A stretch of 64,000 bases of DNA from CAZPQK01 sp964588695 (GTDB lineage Bacteria; Krumholzibacteriota; Krumholzibacteriia; WVZY01; JAKEHA01), in NCBI GenBank assembly GCA_964588695.1, contig CAZPQK010000005.1, positions 186,001 to 250,000 of the forward strand, given 5' to 3'. The notes under the pieces are model-generated. The model saw only the letters and a list, made by a program, of their open reading frames with translations. It had not been told where the DNA came from and made no database searches. Below are positions 1 to 7,825 of the stretch, one piece after another. The position numbers and the translations under genes were made by a program. Every line of letters starts with the position of its first letter. The stretch's first letter is position 1.

Positions 1-584
1 GTAAATGTCGTAGTTGCGGTTGGAAGATTCCCGCTCGATATCCTCTGGTTGAGCTTATTTCGTGCGCGGCAGCGACCGCTATCGTTTGGAAATTTGGCTT
101 CACCTTGCTCTCTGCCTGGCTCTACGGCTTCGTCGCTATCATGTTGGCGATCACGTTCATCGACTGGGCTCACCAGATCATTCCCGACGAGTTGTCCATT
201 GGCGGCACTGTGTTTGGCTGGTTGGGCGCCTGGTTGGTGCTCCCGTTAAGTCTTACGGAAAGTTTGATCGGGTCGGCAGTTGGTGCCGGTTTGATTTTGT
301 TAATCGCAGTCGTCTATCGCGTGGTACGCAAGATCGACGGAATGGGCGGCGGCGACGTCAAGCTGATGGCCATGATTGGTGCCTTTGTCGGCTGGCAGAT
401 GATCTTTCCGGTGCTCTTTATCGCTGCTTTCTTTGGCAGTGTGCACGGCATCGCATTGATGCGCAAAGACGGAGACGGCCAAACCGCAGTCGCGTTTGGG
501 TCGTTTCTGGCGCCCGCAGCTTGCGTAATGCTCTTTTTTGGGCCGCAACTGATTGATTGGTACTGGCGTCTGCAGGGACGCTAG
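1..584 (+). CDS. pilD: prepilin peptidase (type IV leader peptidase), 5' end missing
   Basis: Membrane aspartyl protease that cleaves and N-methylates type IV prepilins. The gene enters from outside the window; the open frame runs back to base 3 and shows the end of the cytoplasmic Cys domain (CRSCGWKIPARYPLVEL) before the catalytic half. Both family aspartates are visible, in ITFIDWAHQIIPDELS and in the GGGD motif of GMGGGDVKLMAMIGAF. Several hydrophobic membrane segments follow one another to the C-terminus. It lies directly upstream of pilMNOPQ, which fits a type IV pilus role, although this family also serves type II secretion. The N-terminal residues and start codon are not in view. Confidence 0.9.
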   Translation, partial: KCRSCGWKIPARYPLVELISCAAATAIVWKFGFTLLSAWLYGFVAIMLAITFIDWAHQIIPDELSIGGTVFGWLGAWLVLPLSLTESLIGSAVGAGLILLIAVVYRVVRKIDGMGGGDVKLMAMIGAFVGWQMIFPVLFIAAFFGSVHGIALMRKDGDGQTAVAFGSFLAPAACVMLFFGPQLIDWYWRLQGR

Positions 585-587
585 CAC

Positions 588-632
588 CGAGTTGCAGCCA
601 TCGCATGCACATTGCAACTCGCAGTTTCTTTC
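588..632 (+). terminator. possible terminator after pilD
   Basis: A 9-bp perfect inverted repeat (CGAGTTGCA at 588-596, TGCAACTCG at 613-621) begins 3 bases after the pilD stop and is followed by a T-rich stretch (TTTCTTT). The 16-base loop is longer than usual, so strength is uncertain. It would separate pilD from the sigma-54-driven pil operon downstream. Confidence 0.5.
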
Positions 633-722
633 GCTAACTTGGGCCTTCGTCCGCGACTTCTTAACATACTGCAATATTGTCACTTATAGCTTCGCGTGAG
701 CATCTCCGGGACCTCAAATCCC

Positions 723-738
723 TGGCACATATGTTGCG
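723..738 (+). promoter_or_regulatory. sigma-54 (RpoN) -24/-12 promoter of pilMNOPQ
   Basis: TGGCAC at 723-728, five bases, then TTGC at 734-737 matches the sigma-54 consensus TGGCAC-N5-TTGC exactly, including the invariant GG and GC doublets. It sits about 110 bases upstream of pilM in the only long gap of the pil region. Sigma-54 control of pilus genes is well known in other bacteria. No activator binding site was identified. Transcription should begin about 12 bases downstream of the GC, near 750. Confidence 0.75.
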
Positions 739-845
739 AACCAGCCGCTCGGCAAGCGACTTATCCGTATTGAATAACAGACATTTCTGAATTCGTATCG
801 TTTCTCAAGTGGTACGCCTCGACGTACGCAAGGGCTAGGTGAAAC

Positions 846-1910
846 ATGAAGATGTTTTCTCGGAAGAGCAAATCGACGGTTGGACTGGACATCGGGTCGA
901 GTCTGATCAAGGTCGTCGAAGTAGACCACTCCAAAGGCGAGCCGATGCTGGCGAAGTACGGCATCATCAAGCTCCCGCCGGAGGCCATCGTCGAAGGTGA
1001 GATGATGGACCAGAGTCTGGTGGTTGAAGGAATTCAGGAATGCATGACCAAGGCTGGCATCACTCAGAAGAATGTGGTTAGTGCCGTATCGGGACGAGCC
1101 GTCATCGTTAAAAAAGTGGTGATGGACAAGATGAACCCAGACGATGCGCGCGAAGCTATCTTCTGGGAAGCCGAGCAGCACGTTCCCTTTGACATCGACG
1201 ATGTCTGCCTGGACTTCCAGGTGCTCAAAGAGGACGTCGGCGCCAACCAGATGGAGATTCTTCTGGTGGCTGCCAAGAAAGAAATGGTTAACGCGCACGC
1301 TTCGATTATCCGCGAAGCTGGCCTGGAGCCCACGGTTGTTGACGTTGACTCATTTGCCATTCAAAACGTTGTTGCCGAGACCGGCGAGTCACCGCAGAAC
1401 GACCTGGTGATTGGTCTGGTTAACGTTGGTTCTGACGTTACCAACATCAACATCGTTCAAAACGACATCCCGTACTTTACCCGCGACTTAAGCGTTGGCT
1501 CGAACCTCTTCATCGAGGCCCTGCAGCGCGACCTGGGTATCGACTTCGACGAAGCCGAAGCGATCGTGGCTGGCAAGTCGGACATGGCCGGCGACGAGCG
1601 CGTGCGCGACATCGTAGCCGACGCCGCCGAGGAAATCTCGATGGGTATTGAGCGAAGCTTAAGCTTCCTTAAAACCGCAGGCGACGCCGAGCAGATCGAT
1701 CAGATCATTCTGAGCGGTGGCGGCGCGTGCATACCGGGATTACAGGAAATCCTCAGCGAAAAGCACGACATCGAATTTAAAGTTAACGACGCGATTCACA
1801 ACATCGACCGCGTCGACAATCTTTTCGAAGATGCGGGCGACGAGCTGTCTCAAGTGGGACCGCTGCTTACCGTTGCCTTGGGACTTGCTCTGCGACGGGA
1901 GGCAAACTAA
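846..1910 (+). CDS. pilM: type IV pilus assembly protein PilM, actin-like ATPase
   Basis: Cytoplasmic FtsA/actin-like protein of the type IV pilus alignment complex; in the family it binds nucleotide and the N-terminal tail of PilN. The 354-residue length is normal. The phosphate-1 motif GLDIGSSLIKVVEV (about residues 14-27) and the adenosine motif LSGGGACIPGL near residue 290 are clear. First gene of a five-gene pilMNOPQ operon; its TAA stop abuts the pilN ATG. The start ATG is preceded by a weak AGGTG-like Shine-Dalgarno. The sigma-54 promoter at 723 probably controls it. Confidence 0.95.
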   Translation: MKMFSRKSKSTVGLDIGSSLIKVVEVDHSKGEPMLAKYGIIKLPPEAIVEGEMMDQSLVVEGIQECMTKAGITQKNVVSAVSGRAVIVKKVVMDKMNPDDAREAIFWEAEQHVPFDIDDVCLDFQVLKEDVGANQMEILLVAAKKEMVNAHASIIREAGLEPTVVDVDSFAIQNVVAETGESPQNDLVIGLVNVGSDVTNINIVQNDIPYFTRDLSVGSNLFIEALQRDLGIDFDEAEAIVAGKSDMAGDERVRDIVADAAEEISMGIERSLSFLKTAGDAEQIDQIILSGGGACIPGLQEILSEKHDIEFKVNDAIHNIDRVDNLFEDAGDELSQVGPLLTVALGLALRREAN

Positions 1911-2471
1911 ATGATTCGCATTAACCTGCTGCCGTCCGACGACCGTAAGAAGTCGCGGAAGATATCGCTCCCGTCGGTATCCGGCGGTGCGGTGTTGTGG
2001 GTGCTGGTAATTACCGGCGTCTACTTTGGCGCGCTGTTCTCGATCTCGGCGCTGCAGCATCGCACGATCAAGAGTTACGAGAAGAAGATTCTGGAGGCCA
2101 AGGAAGAGTCCGCACGACTCGCCCCGCAGTTGGCCAAGATTCGTCGCCTCACCAAAGAGCGCGAAGAAGTAAACCGCCGCCTCGGTATCATCGCGTCGCT
2201 TGACCGCGACCGCTACCTCCGGGTGCAGATGATGAACGACCTCTCCGTGGGCGTACCCGCAAACTTGTGGGTCACGAAGGTCACGGAACAGGGCGGAAGC
2301 CGCATGACGGTCGAAGGCATCACGTTTTCGAACTTCACGGTGGCTGATTTCATGAACAACCTGGAAAAGAGCCAGCACTTTACCGACGTGGCTCTGCAAG
2401 TTGCCGAGGAAGGTGAAATTGACGACGTCAAAGTTCTCAAGTTCACCCTCAACTCGCGGCTGGTCAACTAA
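1911..2471 (+). CDS. pilN: type IV pilus assembly protein PilN
   Basis: Inner-membrane protein of the pilus alignment complex. The N-terminal tail MIRINLLPSDDRKK is the conserved PilN motif that docks into PilM. It is followed by one membrane helix (about residues 24-45), a charged coiled-coil region rich in Glu, Lys and Arg, and a periplasmic domain ending near residue 186. The start codon follows the pilM stop with no gap, so translation is probably coupled. Length and order (M-N-O-P-Q) are typical. Confidence 0.93.
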   Translation: MIRINLLPSDDRKKSRKISLPSVSGGAVLWVLVITGVYFGALFSISALQHRTIKSYEKKILEAKEESARLAPQLAKIRRLTKEREEVNRRLGIIASLDRDRYLRVQMMNDLSVGVPANLWVTKVTEQGGSRMTVEGITFSNFTVADFMNNLEKSQHFTDVALQVAEEGEIDDVKVLKFTLNSRLVN

Positions 2472-2494
2472 CAAGGAGAGGGAAAGGGCTCGCC

Positions 2495-3112
2495 ATGAAC
2501 CTCAAGGATCCGAAAGTACAAAAGATAATGTTGGGCGTGATGACGATGGTCATTGCCAGCTACGTCTACTTCGCGACCAACTTTCTGCCTTTCAACTATC
2601 CGGTCCGCCGCGCCCAGATTCAAGCGCTTGACTCTGAGTATTCAAAGCTCAGCGCGGAATTGGAAAAGGCACGCAAGACCGTCGGCAACCTGGCGCAGTT
2701 GGAAGCCGAGTATCAGCGTCTCCACGCGCAGTGGAAGCTGGCTCAGGAACTGCTCCCAGAAGAGAAGGAAATGCCTGAGTTGCTTCGTCAAGTTACCGCG
2801 GCTGGTCAGAACACCGGCGTGAACTTCGCGCTCTTCGAGCCGCAAGCGCCGCGCCCGAGCGAGTTCTACACCGACCATCCGATCAAGATTAAGGTTCGCG
2901 GTGGTTACCACCAGGTCGGTTTGTTTCTAAGCCGTCTGTCCAACCTGGAGCGAATCGTAAATGTCTCGGCGTTGGACCTGGTGCAGCCCAAGGCGTCCAA
3001 CAAGAAGAAAAGCATTGGTAAAGATGCTGTCGAAGCTGAGTTCACGCTTAGCGCATACACCCTGCTAGGAGGAATGGCAAATGAAGACGTGCAAGCTGCC
3101 AGCACTGAGTAA
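2495..3112 (+). CDS. pilO: type IV pilus assembly protein PilO
   Basis: Inner-membrane partner of PilN; the two form a periplasmic heterodimer linking PilM to PilP and PilQ. The 205-residue protein has one N-terminal membrane helix (about residues 10-30), then a coiled coil (EYSKLSAELEKARKT onward) and a C-terminal domain of the ferredoxin-like kind expected for PilO. An AAGGAGAGGG Shine-Dalgarno lies upstream. Its 3' end overlaps pilP by 32 bases, an unusually long overlap for this operon. Confidence 0.9.
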   Translation: MNLKDPKVQKIMLGVMTMVIASYVYFATNFLPFNYPVRRAQIQALDSEYSKLSAELEKARKTVGNLAQLEAEYQRLHAQWKLAQELLPEEKEMPELLRQVTAAGQNTGVNFALFEPQAPRPSEFYTDHPIKIKVRGGYHQVGLFLSRLSNLERIVNVSALDLVQPKASNKKKSIGKDAVEAEFTLSAYTLLGGMANEDVQAASTE

Positions 3113-3536
3113 GACGGCTATCGCCGTCGCGCTGGCCATCGCCACCGCTGTTCCTGCGGGGGCGTACGCGAACGTTGGAGACACGGCGACTGGCAAGCCG
3201 AAACTCCGCGAAAACAGTTACTACTACGGCGCGTTTAACCGCCGTGACCCGTTCCGTTCTTTGGTTTCGGGAAAGTTTGTCCGTCAAGATCGCATGACGC
3301 TCATCGAGCTCAGCGCGGTCGAGTTGGTCGGTGTTGTCCAAGGTGAGCTTGATCGCTTCGCGATGCTCGAGGACGACAAAGGCTTCAACTACATCCTGAG
3401 GGTTGGCGACCGCGTCCGCGGTGGAACGGTCGTCTCGATCGGTGATCAGACTCTAGTAGCCCGCGTGACTAATTTCGGGCAGACGTCCAAGTTCACCCTC
3501 CACCTCGTTGATCGCAAACAAGGAGACAAGCGATGA
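3081..3536 (+). CDS. pilP: type IV pilus assembly protein PilP
   Basis: Periplasmic protein connecting the PilNO dimer to the PilQ secretin. The start at 3081 has AGGAGG 8 bases upstream and yields a signal peptide ending near AVPAGAYA (about residue 29). The conserved RRDPFRSLV segment and a C-terminal beta domain (VELVGVVQGELDRFAML through KFTLHLVD) identify the family. Unlike the proteobacterial lipoproteins there is no lipobox cysteine, so it looks cleaved by signal peptidase I and tethered only by its partners. Its TGA overlaps the pilQ ATG (ATGA). Confidence 0.88.
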   Translation: MKTCKLPALSKTAIAVALAIATAVPAGAYANVGDTATGKPKLRENSYYYGAFNRRDPFRSLVSGKFVRQDRMTLIELSAVELVGVVQGELDRFAMLEDDKGFNYILRVGDRVRGGTVVSIGDQTLVARVTNFGQTSKFTLHLVDRKQGDKR

Positions 3537-5434
3537 ACAAGTTGACGATGATGCATCGCGTGGTGTTGGCGCTGCTCGTTACGGGCGCTGTTGCGGTTAC
3601 GTCGACCGCGTACAGCAACGTTGCGGAAGTTGCCTCGATTAGCCTCAACAAGGGCGCGTCGAGTTCGACCTACGTGATCGAGCAGTCTGGTACCGCCGAC
3701 TGTCAGGAATTCAAACTTAACAACCCGCCGCGTTTAGTGGTGGACTTTGTTGGCGCGCGTCACGCTCTGGGTAAAACCAGCTGGGATGGCGACAACAAGT
3801 GGGTTAGCGCGGTTCGTTCGAGCCAGTTTCGTAACGATCCCAACGAGGTAACCCGCATCGTGTTCGACCTGAAGCCGAATGCTGCTTATAAAGTGAGCAA
3901 GGTCGCAGGTAAAGTCACGGTAACCTTCTTTGGCAAAGGCGATCAGCCCAAAGTGATGAGCGCGTCGGCTGGCGCGTCGTCGCTGGGTTCGGCGTGGGAT
4001 GCAACTCCCGAAGCCGACGCCAAGCCGATGCCGCAGCCGCACACCGAGCAGCCCAAGAAAGAGCAGCCGGCCAAAGTGGCTTCTCCGGTTTCGCCTAAGC
4101 CCGAGCAGTCCTCGGGTTGGCAGCAGCCCAGCCCGCAGCAGTGGTCGAACGCTGGTTCCGCGACGTCGATGTCGCTGACCCCGACGAGCACGATGTCGGG
4201 CAGCGGCAGCATGATGGCCAACAAGAAGATGACCATCGACGTCCAGGGCGCCGACATTAAGACCGTGCTTCGCAGCATCTCGGAGTTTGCCGGCGTGAAC
4301 ATAGTAGCGGGCCCGGATGTCACCGGCGCGGTGAACGTTCACCTGGAAGAAACGCCGTGGCGTAGTGCTCTCGATATGGTGCTCAAAGCCAACGGCTACG
4401 ACTACCGCGAAGAGTACGGCATCATTCGTGTCGCCACGCTCGAGCGTTTGAACAAAGAAGAAATGTCGATCGCTCAGGCAGATGCGCAAAAAGAGAACAT
4501 GGAGAAGCTCGTCACGCAGTACGTGAAGCTGAGCTTCGTTGACGCCGACGAGATGAAGAAGGCCATGAAAGGCGTCGTCTCCAAGCGTGGTTCGATCGAA
4601 ATCGAAGAGGGTGGCAACTCGATCGTTATCACCGACATTCAAAAGAACGTCGATCGCGTGGTACAGCTGGCCACCGAACTTGACCGCCGTGTCAGCCAGG
4701 TCGAAATTGTGGCCAAGATGGTCGACATCGACCACGAAGTCGCCCGTGAAATTGGTGTCAACTGGGGCCTCACCGACGTGAGTGCATCCGACCTCAACGG
4801 TGTGGTTGACGCTACCTCGGGTCAGTTGCTGGCCAATCCTTTTGGTGATCTCCGCTTCGGCACGGTTCAGGACTGGGGTAATCTGGATGCCCGCATCCAG
4901 GCGCTGGAAGAAGAGAACAAAGCGAACATTATTTCCAATCCGCGGATTACCACCACGGACAACCGCGAAGCGGTCATCCTGGTCGGTAAGGAGATTCCAC
5001 TGATCGTGACCGACGAAGCCGGTAACCCGATCACCGAACTCAAAAAAGTCGGTATCACGCTGCGCGTGAAGCCGCACGTGAACTCGGACAACACCATCAC
5101 TATGGACCTGCATCCGGAGATCAGCGACTTGAGTGCGCAGGCGACGGTTCAGGGCGGTGTGATCATCTCGCTTAGCGAAGCAGATACCCGCGTGATCGTT
5201 AACGACGGTCAAACCGCGGTGATTGGTGGCCTGATCTCGGAAAGCGAAACCAGCCTGGACAACGGTATTCCGGTGCTGCGCGAGCTTCCGGTGTTTGGCG
5301 CCCTGTTCCGCTTCTCCAACGACACCAGAAAGAAGCGCGAACTGGTGATCTTCGTCACCCCGCGTATCGTTGGTGACGCCGGTGACCTGTCGGACAACAT
5401 GTCGTCCGAAATGGAAATGGACTTCGGCAACTAA
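3533..5434 (+). CDS. pilQ: type IV pilus secretin PilQ
   Basis: Outer-membrane secretin through which the pilus fibre passes. The 633-residue protein shows a signal peptide (about 1-29), one AMIN domain (about 35-125, peptidoglycan-binding in this family), a Pro/Ser/Gln-rich linker (about 140-225), a short secretin/TonB N-terminal domain starting at MTIDVQGADIKTVLRSISEF, a secretin N domain, and the C-terminal secretin barrel (about 455-620) with VPVLRELPVFGALFRF-like residues and VIFVTPRIV. Only one AMIN domain is seen where many PilQ have two or three. It is the last gene before a strong terminator. Confidence 0.95.
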   Translation: MNKLTMMHRVVLALLVTGAVAVTSTAYSNVAEVASISLNKGASSSTYVIEQSGTADCQEFKLNNPPRLVVDFVGARHALGKTSWDGDNKWVSAVRSSQFRNDPNEVTRIVFDLKPNAAYKVSKVAGKVTVTFFGKGDQPKVMSASAGASSLGSAWDATPEADAKPMPQPHTEQPKKEQPAKVASPVSPKPEQSSGWQQPSPQQWSNAGSATSMSLTPTSTMSGSGSMMANKKMTIDVQGADIKTVLRSISEFAGVNIVAGPDVTGAVNVHLEETPWRSALDMVLKANGYDYREEYGIIRVATLERLNKEEMSIAQADAQKENMEKLVTQYVKLSFVDADEMKKAMKGVVSKRGSIEIEEGGNSIVITDIQKNVDRVVQLATELDRRVSQVEIVAKMVDIDHEVAREIGVNWGLTDVSASDLNGVVDATSGQLLANPFGDLRFGTVQDWGNLDARIQALEEENKANIISNPRITTTDNREAVILVGKEIPLIVTDEAGNPITELKKVGITLRVKPHVNSDNTITMDLHPEISDLSAQATVQGGVIISLSEADTRVIVNDGQTAVIGGLISESETSLDNGIPVLRELPVFGALFRFSNDTRKKRELVIFVTPRIVGDAGDLSDNMSSEMEMDFGN

Positions 5435-5458
5435 AGAGTCCGCATCCGATCCCGAGAA

Positions 5459-5490
5459 GGGCGGCGAGAGAAATCTCGTCGCCCTTCTTT
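5459..5490 (+). terminator. intrinsic terminator of the pilMNOPQ operon
   Basis: GGGCGGCGAGA (5459-5469), a GAAA tetraloop, then TCTCGTCGCCC (5474-5484) form an 11-bp stem with one mismatch, followed by TTCTTT. The hairpin lies 24 bases after the pilQ stop and 10 bases before the left end of the insertion sequence. Confidence 0.85.
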
Positions 5491-5500
5491 GTTTGGGGTT

Positions 5501-5526
5501 GGTTGTGGGCGGAAAAATGTCTCTGG
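5501..5526 (+). repeat. left terminal inverted repeat of the IS
   Basis: Bases 5501-5526 match the reverse complement of 6694-6719 at 22 of 26 positions, with blocks GGTTGTGG, CGGAA, AATGTC and CTG in register. Similarity stops outside base 5501. Confidence 0.8.
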
Positions 5527-5550
5527 CATTGGATGTGCAGGGGCGGGTGC

Positions 5551-6642
5551 ATGAGCCAAGACCGTGCGGGCTGGTGTCCTCCCCACTGTCCGAACCCTAA
5601 CTGCGAGTTTCATCAAGAGGTTACCCCGGAGTGGCGGTACAAGCGCAAGGGCTTCTACCACCGCCAAGCGCCACCCCACCGTGTCCAGCGATTTACCTGT
5701 CTGGCGTGCTATCGTCAGTTCAGTAGGCAGTCGTTTGCGGCGACCTACTGGCTTAAACGCCCCGAGTTGTTCCCGCGGATCTTCGACATGGTCGTCGGCT
5801 GTATGGGGAACCGACAGATCGGCCGGGCCCTTGGGTGTCCCCACTCCACCGTTGGCCTGCACGTCTCACGACTCGCCCGACACTGCCTGTTGTATCAGGC
5901 CACAGATTTGGTCCGCTTACCCGCAGGCGATGTCGTGATCGACGGGTTCGAGACGTTCGAGTGGAGTCAGTACTTTCCCTTTCACCATAACGTCGCGGTG
6001 GATGCGAGGACCGGGGTGTTCCTCTATCACACCGACAGTCCGCTGCGGCGCAAAGGACGCATGACCGCCTTCCAGCGACGACGGAGGGTTGAGTTGGAGG
6101 GGCAACTGGGCCGTCCCGATCCCAAGGCCATTGAGCGTGGGGTCGGTGAGCTGTTAAGAGGGTTACCCATCCGGCGAGGAGCGGTTGTTCGGAGCGACGA
6201 TCACCGGGCTTACCCTCGGGCGATTGCCGCGCTGGGACTCGATGTCGATCACCAAATCACGTCATCGAAAGCACGCCGGGATGTCCGCAACCCACTGTGG
6301 GAGGTCAATCGGCTCGACCTCATGATCCGCCACTCCACCGCTGCCCACAAGCGTGAGACCATCGCCTTCGCCAAGCGGCGACAGAGCAGTTGCGAGAAGA
6401 TCGCGATCTTCCAAGTCTGGTACAACTACATCAAACGACGATGGATCAAGGGCCGGTGCGAGAGCGCCGCGATGGTGGCTGGCCTGCGAGCCACCATGGA
6501 GACGACCCGAGGGCTATTGCGAAGGCGCCGCTTTCGTTCGCACGTGACGCTGCCCGAGCGCTGGGCCCGCTACTACGATCGCCGAGTTGACACGGCGGCC
6601 CTTGCCCGAAACCGCCGACACACCCTGACCTACGCCTACTAA
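5551..6642 (+). CDS. transposase, zinc-ribbon plus IS1-like DDE domain
   Basis: A 363-residue protein with an N-terminal zinc ribbon (C-x4-C near residues 10-15 and CLAC near residue 50), a helix-turn-helix-like part (MGNRQIGRALGCPHSTVGLH) and a C-terminal catalytic part. Candidate acidic residues are the D of VIDGFETFEW, the DD of VRSDDHRAYPRA and the E of NPLWEVNRLDLMIRH. The tail KRETIAFAKR followed by EKIAIFQVWYNYIKRR resembles the end of IS1 InsB (IERNNLN...F-S-K...DKVIGWYL), which I recall rather than aligned. Start chosen at ATG 5551, after a GGGGCGG stretch; an upstream in-frame start at 5503 would lie inside the inverted repeat. The frame is intact. Unlike IS1 there is one ORF and no InsA-InsB frameshift. 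Confidence 0.8.
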   Translation: MSQDRAGWCPPHCPNPNCEFHQEVTPEWRYKRKGFYHRQAPPHRVQRFTCLACYRQFSRQSFAATYWLKRPELFPRIFDMVVGCMGNRQIGRALGCPHSTVGLHVSRLARHCLLYQATDLVRLPAGDVVIDGFETFEWSQYFPFHHNVAVDARTGVFLYHTDSPLRRKGRMTAFQRRRRVELEGQLGRPDPKAIERGVGELLRGLPIRRGAVVRSDDHRAYPRAIAALGLDVDHQITSSKARRDVRNPLWEVNRLDLMIRHSTAAHKRETIAFAKRRQSSCEKIAIFQVWYNYIKRRWIKGRCESAAMVAGLRATMETTRGLLRRRRFRSHVTLPERWARYYDRRVDTAALARNRRHTLTYAY

Positions 6643-6693
6643 CATTTACGCATCTAAGACATCCGCACCCATCGCTGGCAACACCCACTCCCC

Positions 6694-6719
6694 ACAGGGA
6701 CATTCTTCCGTCCACAACC
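6694..6719 (-). repeat. right terminal inverted repeat of the IS
   Basis: Partner of 5501-5526. The rsmD promoter -35 hexamer begins only 9 bases outside this end. Confidence 0.8.
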
Positions 6720-6727
6720 TTCGGGCT

Positions 6728-6756
6728 TTGACTTGGCCGCGCGTTGAACCTAGTTT
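6728..6756 (+). promoter_or_regulatory. sigma-70 type promoter of rsmD
   Basis: TTGACT (6728-6733), a 17-base spacer and TAGTTT (6751-6756). The expected start site, about 7 bases after the -10, coincides with the rsmD ATG at 6763, and no Shine-Dalgarno precedes that ATG. This would make rsmD leaderless. It lies just outside the IS right end. Confidence 0.55.
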
Positions 6757-6762
6757 CAACCC

Positions 6763-7320
6763 ATGACAAGCAAGCGCGTGCGAATTGAGGCTGGAGAATG
6801 GCGGGGCCGCGGGTTGAGCTACCCGCAGGATCGTTTTGTACGGCCCACCATGCAAAAGGTCAAGGCGTCTGTGTTTAACACTTTGGGCGCCGCTCTGCGC
6901 GGTGCGGTGTTCGCCGACGTCTACTGCGGCGCGGGCGGAATGGGACTGGAGGCGCTGAGCCAGGGAGCCAGCTTCGTCCACTTTGTGGACACCGAACCAA
7001 GAGCCATTACCGCGTTGCTGCGCAATCTTGACGATCTAGGCGTACCCGCCGAGCACTACCGGGTTCATCGCGCTGATGTTCGCTTGCTTGCCCCTTTGGA
7101 TCCCGCACCCGTGTTGGTTTACGGAGATCCGCCTTACGCCCAACACGACCTGGTCGAAGCGATGCTGGCGAAATTTGCTCCGGGCGTTTATGATTCGCTT
7201 GATCGCGTCGTGGTGGAACACGACGCGTCTTGGGAGCCCATTGCCGCGGCCGGTATGGCTGTGTGGCGACGGAAGACGTTTGGCGACACCACGGTGTCGT
7301 ATTTTTGCCCCGAGGAGTAG
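6763..7320 (+). CDS. rsmD: 16S rRNA (guanine-N2)-methyltransferase RsmD
   Basis: SAM-dependent enzyme that methylates guanine 966 of 16S rRNA (E. coli numbering) in assembling 30S subunits. The 185-residue length is typical. Family marks are RIEAGEWRGRGL at the N-terminus, the RPTMQKVKASVFNTL segment, the SAM-binding motif DVYCGAGGMGLEALS and the catalytic DPPY (near residue 126). It heads rsmD-coaD-obg-dprA; rsmD next to coaD is a very common pairing. The coaD start follows 3 bases after its stop. Confidence 0.92.
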   Translation: MTSKRVRIEAGEWRGRGLSYPQDRFVRPTMQKVKASVFNTLGAALRGAVFADVYCGAGGMGLEALSQGASFVHFVDTEPRAITALLRNLDDLGVPAEHYRVHRADVRLLAPLDPAPVLVYGDPPYAQHDLVEAMLAKFAPGVYDSLDRVVVEHDASWEPIAAAGMAVWRRKTFGDTTVSYFCPEE

Positions 7321-7323
7321 AGG

Positions 7324-7797
7324 TTGCGCACCGCGCTGTATCCCGGAACCTTTGATCCCATCACCAATGGTCATCACGATGTCATCACGCGTGCGAGTCG
7401 ACTCTTTGACGAACTCGTCATTGCGGTCGCGGAGTCGCAGCGAAAGTCGGCGTACTTTTCATTGCAGGAACGTACTGATTTGGTCAAAGCATGCACTGCC
7501 GATTTTAGTAACGTGAAAGTGGTCTCTTTTGATGGCCTCCTGGTGGACGAGTTTCAAAAACGCAACGTCGATGTGGTGATTCGCGGGCTTCGCGCGGTGT
7601 CCGACTTTGAGTACGAACTTATGTTGGCACTGATGAACCGAAAACTGTTGCCCACATTCGAAACGGTGTTCCTTATGCCCAGCGAGCAGTATATTTACCT
7701 CCATAGTTCATTGGTGCGCGAAGTTCACGCCATGGGCGGCGACGTGTCGCACCTGGTCCCGAAACCAGTTCTGGCGGCGCTGGGCAAAAAGCGTTAG
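7324..7797 (+). CDS. coaD: phosphopantetheine adenylyltransferase CoaD
   Basis: Fourth step of coenzyme A synthesis, joining 4'-phosphopantetheine and ATP to dephospho-CoA. The N-terminus MRTALYPGTFDPITNGHHDV has the nucleotidyltransferase motif (GTFDPxTxGH), and the C-terminal YLHSSLVREVHAMGGDVSHL is the CoaD form of the second motif. Length 157 residues is standard. The start is TTG at 7324, fixed by the motif beginning at residue 6; an AGGAGTAGAGG sequence overlapping the rsmD stop may serve as ribosome site. CoaE for the next step is also in this window (43983). Confidence 0.93.
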   Translation: MRTALYPGTFDPITNGHHDVITRASRLFDELVIAVAESQRKSAYFSLQERTDLVKACTADFSNVKVVSFDGLLVDEFQKRNVDVVIRGLRAVSDFEYELMLALMNRKLLPTFETVFLMPSEQYIYLHSSLVREVHAMGGDVSHLVPKPVLAALGKKR

Positions 7798-7825
7798 CCG
7801 CAGCGCAAATCCTCCCCGAGTTATT

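Larger units (their letters stand above)
5501..6719 (+). mobile_element. insertion sequence, about 1.2 kb, IS1-like transposase
   Basis: A 1219-bp element is bounded by imperfect inverted repeats of 26 bases (22 identical): left end begins GGTTGTGGGCGG, right end read inward begins GGTTGTGGACGG. One transposase gene fills it. No target-site duplication is visible: the flanking bases are TTGGGGTT on the left and TTCGGGCT on the right, so the insertion may be old or the duplication has decayed. It lies between the pilQ terminator and the rsmD promoter and interrupts no gene. The family cannot be named without a database search. Confidence 0.8.

Noticed and set aside
3734..5212. 492-codon open frame on the minus strand
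   Set aside because: It lies wholly antisense to pilQ, has no family features and is an effect of GC-rich codon use in the real gene.
5493..6727. Target-site duplication around the insertion sequence
   Set aside because: The 8 bases on each side (TTGGGGTT and TTCGGGCT) do not match, nor do shifted windows of 2 to 11 bases.
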